From Imbricaverruca yamaguchii (taxonomy: Eukaryota; Arthropoda; Thecostraca; Neoverrucidae): a stretch of 64,000 bases of DNA. Each line of letters begins with the position of its first letter. Position 1 is the first letter of the stretch. Below are positions 38,401 to 50,400 of the stretch, piece by piece. The position numbers and the translations under genes were made by a program. The notes under the pieces are model-generated. The model saw only the letters and a list, made by a program, of their open reading frames with translations. It was not told the origin of the DNA and ran no database searches. The stretch is from positions 3,263,501 through 3,327,500 of the forward strand of contig JAOTOL010001640.1 of the NCBI GenBank assembly GCA_034440575.1. Reading direction: 5' to 3'.

Positions 38401-41400
38401 GGCGTGGTGACCCTCGAGATCGGCAACTGCCAGCCGGAAGACTCGGGGAAGTACCGCTGCGTGGCCACCAACGCGCTGGGCTCCACCGAGACGTCGTGCG
38501 TCATCATCGTGGAAGGTGGGCGCCGACCGCCACGGTTCCCGGCTGGCACAGGTCTCGTGTTCTCGGTCGGCTGGCACGACCCGCTCCGATGGCCTCATGT
38601 TCTCCGGCTGTGTTTTGTCGATACCCGTGCCGAGGGGTGGGAACTGCACGTGCGCCGTTTTGTAGTGAACGTTAGCTAGCTGGTCGAACACAGTCCGTTA
38701 GCTGGCAAAATTTAGTGGAAATGAAATGTGGTCAACACCGTTTCCTGGTGTTCAACCCTGTTCGAATTTGCTAGCAATTTTCTGCAACATTAGGCAGGAA
38801 TGCATTTGGACCGACGCTCTTTTTTGCAGATGTAAGAACAACAAAAGTGTCTTGTGGTCATGGGTCGAAAAGCACCTTGCACTTATTGTAAACAAACTAG
38901 CCAAAGCCGTGGCGTTGTTGTCAGAAATTAAGAAGCATGTGTGGTCGATGACCGTTGTCTTGACATCTAGTGCACCTACCCTGTCGCATACTTCTCCCAT
39001 GCTTGCGGTACGAACGTACGAGAGCATCGGAGAGCTCCCATGTCTCCCTGTATCAGCGCCCGCTACATGTTGACCCTATGTTGGTCGGTCTGCGTGACTT
39101 CAGGATTCGTGTTCAGTGTTGTAATTGTATGGCATAGCGTACTGATCGGCACAATGGTGGTCCGGTATTTCAGTGCCAAGATGTGAGTCGCAAGACGCAG
39201 CAACATCCCACGCGATCAGACATATTTGCAGTGAATGAAGCTCACTAAAATCACAGCCGACCTGTGCAAGCATACATGCTGTGTTTTATCAACAATGGCG
39301 GCACTGCAGGCGCTATGTCAATGCTCTTCCCGGGTAGTTTTCCTTTCGGTTGATTTGAAGATTCTACTATTTTAGTTACTATTCAGTACGGTTTTATTGT
39401 TGACATGTTGACATGTCGACGTATAAAAATCGTTAAACCTCATAGACGTCTTAAGAATGGGCACTCCATGCGCTCTTTTGAATCGATGAAGCTTGTTTTT
39501 AAAAAATGTATTTCACAACCAAAACAGTCTAAAACGTCGACATTTTCCCTTTGCGTTACCAAATATACACAAAGTAATACTCCGAAGTCTTTCAAATTGC
39601 CAGCTTGTTTCCAAAGCATTACCGAAATACTTCAATATGTTCATGGATTCAGGTTGAGTGTTCAGTGTTCAGAGTACCCAGGTTGAGCGCATAGCATACA
39701 GACGATGTAACGTGTGAAGGCACTTACAAGCTCAAAACCGTATGCTACACTTACACACCAAGATGATCATATATTGCAGTGATTGTCGTACACACGTGTG
39801 TGGTACCTGCTCGAGTACCTTGCAGTCTGCAAGGTTTTGCTGCAATTGTCTTGATTTTTACTTCCCTCGCCTACGATACTTTGCAGGTGTTGTTGCAAAG
39901 TTCCTGTGCTGTTGAGATGTATTTGTCTGCGCTAATCAACATCGCTTGTGCTTAACATTTCTCAGGTGGCACGATTGAAGAGTCCAGGAACACCTTCGAA
40001 ACACTTAGTAAAAAAGGCAAAGGTAATGGCGGTAGGCAATGTATCCTGCACGCTCATTGTCAACGTTAAAGTCAACGGAAATAAAAAACCTCACATGAGT
40101 GTTATATACCCATAGAAAACATAGTACGGATATATGTTTCCCCTTAGATTTATTTAGCTCTAGCAGCAGAATACCAAGTGAAGAAGTGCTGGTTCTACCC
40201 CGTTGTATTCCTATTATTAACCCGCGCCGTCTCTCCGGTCAGATTCTCATTCGGGGGGGGGGGCGGATAGTAACCCCCTCTAAAATCCAAACTAAGCGTC
40301 GCACGAAAACGAAAGAGGTGTCATCGGAAAGCGCTCGACGAATAGGGTCCGGATCCACCTCCCAACACAATTTCTCCTCCAAAAGTGACGTTACCAGGGG
40401 GGCTATATTTTCATGACTTGCATTACGTTTTTGGCTCTGGGAATTCATTTTTGGGAATATATGAAAAACAAAATGTATTTGGAATGAGAAAAGGACAGCG
40501 AAATCGACCAGGACCATACAATTTTTTGGCCCCCACAAACTTTTTTGGAGGTGACCTCACTTGACATTGACTAACTCGTTGACCCTAGATGACCTGACTT
40601 CAAGATTTGAAACAGTATGCCAAATTGATGTGGGAAAAGGTATCAAATTTGGGTGCGCTGCCGTGCGCCGTTCGTCCACTATCCGCGAAAAACCTGAGGG
40701 AGCGGTTGAAGACCCCCCTCCCCTCCCCAGACGGGACGTGTTAAAAACCCTCTTACTGCACCTGCTAAATTTGCCTACCTTTAACTTTCCCTACATTGTT
40801 TGTTAATTAACGCAACTAAGGAAAATGAAATGTGCAGCATTTGCTTTTGCTTGGAATGCCTTAAAGTGCGTAAAGATGGCGTCATTAAATAAGAATGGTG
40901 AATTATATTTACCTACTGACTGTCAAATTATATTAGCACGCTGACGACGTGCATTGAGCATCAGCAGCCCTGCATCATCCAAATACCTGCTGTTTGATCT
41001 TAAAATTACGGCCTTACTAAGTCCCAAAGCAAAAACAAACCCCAAAACCACCACCTGCATTGGCTGGCTTGAGCTGTGATCGCTGTGTGTACACTAACCG
41101 TCTGCTCTAACCTAGCAGCAGTCCGGCCTGGCATCTACCGCAGGTGAGCTATGTGTCTCTTCAGATGGCACTTATGTCGGCTGCTTCTCTAGCTTCTCCG
41201 TTGCCACAGTACGTGTATTTAGCTGGTTAATTTAATGAAGCTATCTAGCTGGTTAATGAAGCTGATCTGAGAGGTCAACCAGTAACCCAAAGTGTTAAAA
41301 TTTAGCATCAATCGCCTGCTTTCGTCACATGCAGTACGCTGCATTCGTTTTATTCCGCTGGAGCTCTCCGTTTGAAAGCGGTAGAGGGATTGACCCCCAC

Positions 41401-44400
41401 CCGCATCAACGCAAAATGTTGTACCCGGATGAGAGTTCAGGTTTCAATGGCATGATGATCTGGCCGGATAAGATCACCCATATGAGACATTTTCATGTGC
41501 GGATCGACATCAGTAACATACTCACTCGGGCGTTGTCCTCGCTCGCAGAAAGCTCGCTAAAACTGGCCATATGAATTAATGCAATTAAAGTTCTACTCCC
41601 ATGTAGCGTGCTTCACATTGGCAATGCGCTGTGTGTTAATCAGTTTTGTAAGACATTATTGGCAGCCTATCCTCTCGCGTACTGCTGCATTGCCACTGTT
41701 GTCACGGGAAGTATCGACTGACCCGGATATTTCCGAGCAGGAATCCAACGATTAATGAAAGAGCGGTGTATTCGTGATTTTGATCCTTCCCTTTACTGGA
41801 GAAATACATCAGACAAAGTCTCCTATGTAGCACTTCTGGCATTCTTATTCATAAACTGACGGATGAGGGCGTTGTTTGCACTGTGCAAATGTTGTTTGTG
41901 CGCGTATGTTCACTCAAACCAACTAGATGTGTGGTGATGCTTCAATTTTAGCCGGCGTTAGACGAGTATCGAAAGCCAGCGCGCTCGCCTTGCCCGTCAC
42001 CGCACTCGATGCGACGTCTGTGTCACTGTAATTCATTCATTGTCCAGTCGAGGTCAGGCTACTGTTAGCATGCTGTTAGTCGCACCGCGCTTGTCACAGA
42101 ACGTCTCTCATGTTGCTGTCATTGGCTTGCTTGTCATACTGCTGTGCGTGCGTGTGCGTCCTACGTCCGTATCGTGCGTCACGAGGTCGTGGCCTGCGGG
42201 TGGCTCGGTTTGACCTTTGACCCACCCGCGGTCGCCAGACCGCCGCTACCTGTCCACCGCCGCTGCCCACGGGTCACCGACAACGAACGACTTTTCGACG
42301 TCCAAGTACTCGTCGTCGTACAAGTCCGACTTCACCTCCGGACGCAAGTTCGAGTACAAGTCCGATTTCAGGTCTTCGTACTCGTCGTCGTACCAGAACT
42401 CGTCGAAAGTGCAGAGCTCGTCCTTTCAATCGAGCACCTACTCGGTAAGATGCGTCATACTTCACATGTCAATGCCTAATACATGCCGCCGCCCGTCACC
42501 ACCGTGGAGGGAAAATTATTCCTGTGTCACGAAGACTCGGCACCTAACGAACGAGCAGAATACTTCGAACGGCTATCTTACTTTGTCTCGCTGCAAAACA
42601 CTTTTGCTGGGCGTTGATGAGTGGCCAACAACAAATGGCCATAGGCCACGTTGAATATCGCTGGAAGATATACTGATTGTGAGACAGAGATTAGCACGTG
42701 CCTTGAGGGGAGGAGCAGCAAATTCTGGTCACACGTCTATCACGTGCGGATCCGGATGATGTTCGGTAATTAGTTAGCTTGGGTGACAAACCCACATAGA
42801 CTAGAACTGCATTACCCTAATGTAAGTATATCTAGGCCAACCAAATTCATTGGTATAATGCAGAGCACTCAGCATAGTGGGCATCGCGACCCATAGCGCC
42901 GACGTATTCTGTCAATTTGTTCAAAATTATGACGTATTGTTGTCAGTTCAGTGCATGTTCTCGGGTACCATCAGATATCATAAACAAAGATCGTGTCAGT
43001 CGAGATCAAACGAGGTTAGCGGCTTAGCGAAGAAGTGAGAGAGTACCTTTTCAGTTCCCACGCGCATGGTAGGCATGCTTCGAAAGTACTAGGTGAATTT
43101 ATCGCACATCGTTAATATCTCAGAATACTTGGAAATGCTACTCTGAACATTTCAAGCTTTTACGACAGCTGTTGGTTTTGCATGAGGTACAGTTAAGCGC
43201 TAAAATTACGATTTACGGGACGAACTGATCGCTTAGCTGAGCAAGAAGCTCAGTCAGTAACTAAAAAGATTAAAATCAGATACAAGTCATGACACTTCGT
43301 CACATCCAATGCGGAATGTTTCTAGCACACCGTCCGGAGGCGCTACGGGGTTGCAAACTTCGCCTCCACTATCCCCACCGGGCATTGCAAAACGCCGTGC
43401 ACGAACCCTCGTTCGTGCACGGCATGGGATAAGACGCATTTGAGTGTCGCGTGAACTGCGCGCGCCGCGGCTGAGTGGGGGTTGTCTGTGGCCGCAGTCG
43501 TCGGCCGACACGGGCCGCCGGTTCCAGTCGGGCCTGGACACCGTCCTGCCCCGCTCGGCGCTGCAGCCCATCCTGGACGGCGAACTGACGCGCAAGGCCG
43601 AGCCCGAGAAGCGCGTGCTGAAGCCGTACGGCAAGACGCTGTCGGGCAGCTCGACCCGCTCCCGCAGCGCCACCAAGGAGCTGGAGATTCCGCCCGACGA
43701 CTCGCTCATGCACGCGCCCGTGTTCGACGACAAGATGCCGACGGCGCAGTCGGTGCGGGACGGCGCCTCCCTGCAGCTGCACTGTCAGGTGAGCCCCCCA
43801 CCCGGCACGGGCTACACTGGCTCCACTGTCAGGTGAACCCCCACCCCGCACGGGCTACACTGGCTCCACTGTCAGGTGAACCCCCACCCGCACGGGCTAC
43901 ACTGGCTCCACTGCCAGGTGAGCCCCCACCCCGCACGGGTTGCACTGGCTCCACTGTCAGGTGAGGCCCCCACCCCGCACGGGCTACACTGGCCCCACTG
44001 TCAGGTGAGCCCCCATCCCACACGGGCTACACTGGCCGCACTGTCAGGTGAGCCCCCACCCCGCACGGGCTACACTGGCTCCACTGTCAGGTGAGCCCCC
44101 ACACCGCACGGGCTACACTGGCCCCACTGTCAGGTGAGCCCCCACCCCGCACGGGCTACACTGGCCTCACTGTCAGGTGAGCCCCCATCCCACACGGGTT
44201 GCACTGGCTCCACTGTCAGGTGAGCCCCCACCCGGCACGGGCTACACTGGCTCCACTGTCAGGTGGGCCCCCATACCCCCACGGGTTGCACTGGCTCCAC
44301 TGTCAGGTGAGCCCCCACCCGGCACGGGCTACACTGGCTCCACTGTCAGGTGGGCACCCCCATCTCACACGGCTACACTGGCTCGGCCCGCACGGGCTAC

Positions 44401-47400
44401 ACTGGCCCCACTGTCAGGTGAGCCCCCACCCCGCACGGGTTGCACTGGCTCCACTGCCATGAGCCCCCACCCCGCACGACCTACACTGACTGCACGAACT
44501 GCACGGAAGAGATGAGGGTGGAAATGGAACGGAGATGATTGTGAAGAGCGGCGGTTTGGGGAAGGTGGTGGATAAATCGTAGCGGTGATATTGAGATGTG
44601 GTGATTGGACATGCTACAATACGATTAATTCATTTCAATTTTATGGAGCTGCATGTTATTGGGTTTTTATTTGTATTAATGCTTGCATTACCCGTTCCTG
44701 TAACCGATGTATCTTAATTCAGACTTCGGTTACATTTGTTCAGTGACCGGGAGTCATATTTAGGTCGACATCCAAATGTTAGAAATATTTTCTTCAGTTG
44801 GTATCATGTATCCAATATAAACATTTTCTTCTTCTAAGCACAGGATCGTATGACAAACAAAAAAACTAGTAGTTTTGTATCGTCAATGGTAGGGTAATTA
44901 TATGTCAAGATGTCAGAATGTTTTTGTTCCGTCCCGGTACGGAATTGTTGCCACTCATGCCACAATGAGCCACCATCATGGGCACGCCGAACTGTCCGAG
45001 CACATCCTGCCACTCGCGCCTTCTCGTCCGGCATACTTTGGCATACAGCTGGTCGCCGAACATCCGACCAGTACTCAATGCCGCATCATTGTGTTGCCAT
45101 CACTATCGTTCGCCAGGATATTTCGCAGTTTCCGATACCGAATTGTTCGGTCTGGCGCGCGGTGTACAGGCAGACACCGCATATCCGGTGAGGGTTGACA
45201 GCTACGATGGGTGCCGTAGTGTTTGCGTCAGTTAGAGGGCGCCAGTGTCACTCTTGGCTTGTGGAAAAAACAATTTGTTGCACCCGTGGTACAGTATGTG
45301 GTGCGATGGTGACTCGTGCAATGGCCCATGATGTGGATGGCATCTTGATTATCCCGAGGTGAATGTTGTTTCGGAGATGGCATGAATATAATTAGGAACA
45401 TGCTATGCAGGGGCGGATCCAGAGATAACAGAATGCGAACCCAGGAATTGTCTTGGGGACACTCATCTGGAGGTGCGCCTTTGCTTGAAAATCCGATGCG
45501 CGAGGAGGGCGAGGATGCACTCAAGTATGCCTTTTCTACTCCAAAGACCCCTATGAACGTGTGAGGGGCGCCTTTGGACTGAAAAAAATCCGTTGAGCGG
45601 GGATGGATGCGCTCGAACCTCCTGAAAGGACACATTTTCCTGGTCAGAGGGGCACCACCTTTCCATGGGGGCACATTCTCTCGGTGTCTCCTACATCCGC
45701 CCCTGTTCCCGGGGCGGGAGCAGGGGAGCTTCGCGTGAGACGTCCAGATTACGGAGACGTCCGTAAGACGCGTGAGACGCCGCGAAGTGTCTCCGAGCCG
45801 ATCTTCTAGACGCTCACGAACGCTACCAGGTTACAAGGTGATCATGGGCACGGTATTAATCGTGCAGGTGGAATTATTCCAGCAATAGTGAGCCTTGCTG
45901 TTACGGGTAAAGACGATATTTTGCCAGTGTAGTGCGATGGAATAGGGTGAAGGCTTCAATGTGGAGGTAGGAAATCCACACGATTAGGAAGCTGTAATCT
46001 ACGGGTGTAGAATAATGTTTGGACAACGGCTTACGATTCAAATTGTTATATTTGATAATTATTTGGTGCTTTTAATTGCCCTGCATGAAAGCTGTGGTGT
46101 TAGATCAAATTCCCTTAATTGAGCTTGTCTGTAAAAATTAAGCGGGCTATATGAATCTAGCCGGCTGCGTGCGACAAATACCGCTTCCTACATTGTCCGC
46201 CAGCCTCTGTCCCTCGCCGACATGGGTTCCGTTCAAGTTGAAAGAATACCGTGCCATGTCGTGTCATGCCGTGCCATGTCGTGCCATGTCGTGACCTCGC
46301 TGCCGCTCCGCCTGCAGGTGCACGGCGACCCCGACCCCAAGATCACCTGGAGCAAGAACGGCGACCTGCTCAGCTCGTCGGCCGCAATCGACCTCAAGTA
46401 CAGGAACGGCGTGGCGTCGCTGGTCATCGACGAGGTGTTCCCCGAGGACAACGGACTGTACGAGTGCCGCGCCTACAACTCGATGGGCGAGGTCACCACC
46501 ACCTGCGACGTCACCGTCACACGTGAGCAGCCCGTGTTACGCGTGAATATGCGCCTTGTTATGTGAGTGGATCCCGTCACATATGAGTGGGCCTCGTCAC
46601 GGAGTGGGCAGCGTCACACGTCGACGCGCCCTGTCACCTGCCAGTGTGTTCCATCACGTGTGTCCGCCGCTGTGTGTTGCCGACCGTCGCGGTGTGCACG
46701 GCCTAGTCAGTGAGTCGAGGTGACTTCTCTCCAATCTTCTCTCCCTCTCCCTCCTCCCCTCCCTCTTACCTTTCTCTCACGCTCTCGATTTCTCTCTCGC
46801 TCTCTCGCTCTCTCGCTCTCTCGCTCTCTCGCTCTCTCGCTCTCTCGCTCTCTCGCTTCGCTCTTCGCTCTTCGCTCTCTCGCTCTGTCGCTCTTCTCTG
46901 CCTCTCTCGCTCTGTCCTCTGCTCTCTCTGTCTCTATCTCTATCTCACTCTCTCTCTATCTCTATCTTCCTCCATCTTCTTTTTCTCTTTGTCTCCACCT
47001 GTATATGCTTCGTTCCCCACGATCCTACAGGTACTATCTTAATAAACGTGTGATACCAATAGTTAATCATGTTCCTCGTGAACATTTGTTGTATGTTTTT
47101 TGTTCCATTCCTTTTATATACATAGCCCATGTCTGACCACACATTGCAGCTGTGAATTGGATGCAATGTTTGGAAGTTCTTGTAGTAGCATAAAGATGCA
47201 TGATTACATTTGGCACCGGCACGCGTGTCGTTTTTAAGCCAAACCTTTTAACCGGTGTCTATTCTTTTCAGTTTCCCCCACGCCTGTGAAAGGTAAGCAG
47301 AGCAACCCCAGGGCTTGCAGTTTTATCCTCTTCCACCAAAATATAGCATAATGACTTTTTAACGTGAGATGTTTATATTGTAGATCGACGATAGGCGACA

Positions 47401-50400
47401 GTTTGGATGCCAGCATGGCCTCAAGTCTTCAGCTAGGGGTTGTGGAAGCGTATTGGTGGATGCAAGGAGTTTATTGGAGATTTGTCATCCGTGGCGCACC
47501 CAGGGTTTTCCTAAGGACGACAACCAAAACAATGTGATGAAACGGAGAAAGCATCCGGCGTAAGAAGCTTGCTGAACAATTGGGATTTTTGTGGTGAAAA
47601 TCAGAAAATATATCGTTTGTTCTGGTGTTTTTTGGGTCCTAAGATTGGGCGGGGCGTCGCCCCCCCCTCCTTGGCTGCGCCTCTGTTCTCCATGCAATAT
47701 CAGTATACGCGATTATGAATTCCGAGAATATCGAGGAGCCATCATCCTGTTGTGGTGCGCTATGACAGAGTTCTCAATGTGCACCAACTGGCACGGCGAT
47801 TCATATCACGCGACTGCTTGCTCGTTGCAGCCAAGGATAAAGTGCCTGTCAAGGCTGCAGGGGACCGCGAAGAGGAGCCACCTCGCGTGATACAGCACCT
47901 CAACTCCAAGGTGGTGAAGGACGGAGAAGCTGTGACGCTCACCTGCCGACTTACCGGTGAGTTGTGCTTACCTGACGACTTACCGGTGAGTTATGCTCAC
48001 CTTCCGTCTCACCGATGAGTTATGCTCACCTGCCGACTTACCAGTGAGTTATGCTCACATGCCGACTTACCAGTGAGTTTTGCTCACCTGCCGACTTACC
48101 GGTGAGTTATGCTCACCTGCCGCCTCATCAGTGAGTTATACTCACCTGCCGACTTACCGATGAGTTATGCTCATCTGCCCAGTTATCTGTGAGTTATGCT
48201 CACCTGACGACTTACCGGTGAGTTATGATAACCTGCCAACTTACCGATGAGTTATGCTCACATGCCGCTTCACAGCTCAGTCGAGCTGAGCGTCTGGAAA
48301 GTCAGAGGCATTTGGTCCAATTTCCCTCGGCGATCGCCATTCCTGCCAGGGTGAGAGTCAGGCGACGCCATATGACATCAGCTGCCGAATGCGCCGTGAA
48401 GTCACAACCACCGTCTCACCGATAAGATGCTCACCTGCTACCTCACCGGTGAGTTATATTTGTCATCTTGTCGATGAGATGCTCAGTCCTCCTCACCGGT
48501 GAGTTATGCTCACCTGTCGTCTTATCGATGAGATGATCAGTGCTCACCTTCCTCCTCACTGGTGAGTTATACTCACCTGCTGGCTCGCTGATAAGATGCT
48601 CACCTGCTACCTCACCGGTCAGTTATGCTCACCTGTCGTCTTATCGTTGGGATACTCCGTCCTCCTCACTGGTGGGTTATATTCATCTGCCTGCTCACCG
48701 ATGAGATGCTCACCTGCTACCTCACCGGTGAGTGGCGCTTGCCTGTCGGGCAGTCGCGCCATTTTCATCTGACCCAGACCTGGGGAATATAGCAGGCCAG
48801 CGATCTCAGCGTTAACGGCGCTGAGCAAAGCGTCACAGCACAACTCACGGCCACGAACTTTACGACAAACCTCTCCCTCATAGTCCGTCGATGCTTCGCT
48901 CGTGCCATCCTCCCCCGCCCTCTGTATGTCTAAACTTGGACACGCCCCTGCCTGTCTCCCAATCACTGTTCGGCCATGTTTTGATTTTCGGCCATGTTCG
49001 GCCGTGGTGTCAGCTTATTCGATGTCTGCTTTGTTCGCGCGTATGCTTGCGCGTGCCGGATTCGGTGACACTAACGTACCTTGCCAGACACCGGCCACTA
49101 GGGGTGGGCTCTTCAGCCTCTCCCCGCGGTAACTCGCGGGTGGGCTCACCTTGTGCATACTGCGGCAGAAGCGACATTGGGGAGCTGGTCGAGCGAACGT
49201 TAGGGCGGACAATAGGCCCAGCTTGCTGCAGGCACACAATCGGGCACCATGCCCTTACCGACAGAGAACTTGGGCGTGGTCAGCCGCAACTGTCCTGTAT
49301 TGGTCACCTGAAAAGGCTAATGTGTGGTGTAGTTGATAGAGTGTGGCCGTGTGACTGCGCCATTCAGGCCCGGGAAATACCGCCACGCAGCTCATCATGA
49401 TCATGATCGTGAACATGTCAGATCATCATGATTAATTTTTCGAGCACTTCAGAAGAAATAATGTGCTGAAGTTCTGAAGTATAGACTGGAAATAATTTGG
49501 CGATTGCGGGGAAAAGGAAAGCGTTGTTTGATATCAGAAAGATGCCGTTTTGGGTCTCAAAATCGTAAAGGTCGGGTTCTGTCGCTGATAGGTTCCTCTT
49601 CGTAATGCACAATAAGAGACTCGCTCGAGCTTTCACACCAATCGTAGCGGAAAATCCCTCCAGATGTTACCTCAGAACATCAAGTGATGTTTCCACCATG
49701 CGTTAGAAGCCTGGCGATGAGATTGCTTTTTACATCAGTGGGTCAAACCCAGCCTGTTGTTGCCTTTGTATCGAATTGCTGCTAACACGATCAATTCCTC
49801 CGACAGGGGCGTCCAAGTTCGAGGTGGTCTGGCTACACAACGACAAGGAGATCAAGCCATCCAAAGACTTCGAGTACGACAGTGTGGGCGACATGTACCG
49901 GCTCAAGATCGCCGAGATATTCCCCGAGGATTCTGGCGCCTATACATGCGAGGGCTTCAACGATGCTGGCGAGAGCTTCTCCTCGTGCACTCTGGTCGTG
50001 CTCGGTGAGTCTGATCTGCACTCTGGTCGTGCTTGGTAAGTCTGGCCTGCACTCTGGTCGTGCTCGGTGAGTCTGGTCTGCACTCTGGTCGTGCTCGGTA
50101 AGTCTGGTCTGCACTCTGGTCGTACTCGGTGAGTCTGGCCTGCACTTTCGTCGTGCTCGGTGAGTCTGGCCTGTACTCTGGTCGTGCTCGGTGAGTCTGG
50201 TCTGCACTCTGGTCGTACTCGGTAAGTCTGGTCTGCACTTTCGTCGTGCTCGGTGAGTCTGGCCTGTACTCTGGTCGTGCTCGGTGAGTCTGGTCTGCAC
50301 TCTGGTCGTGCTCAGTAAGTCTGACCTGCACTCTGGTCGTGCTCGGTAAGTCTGGTCTGTACTTCGGTCGTGCTCGGTAAGTCTGGTCTGCACTTCGGTC

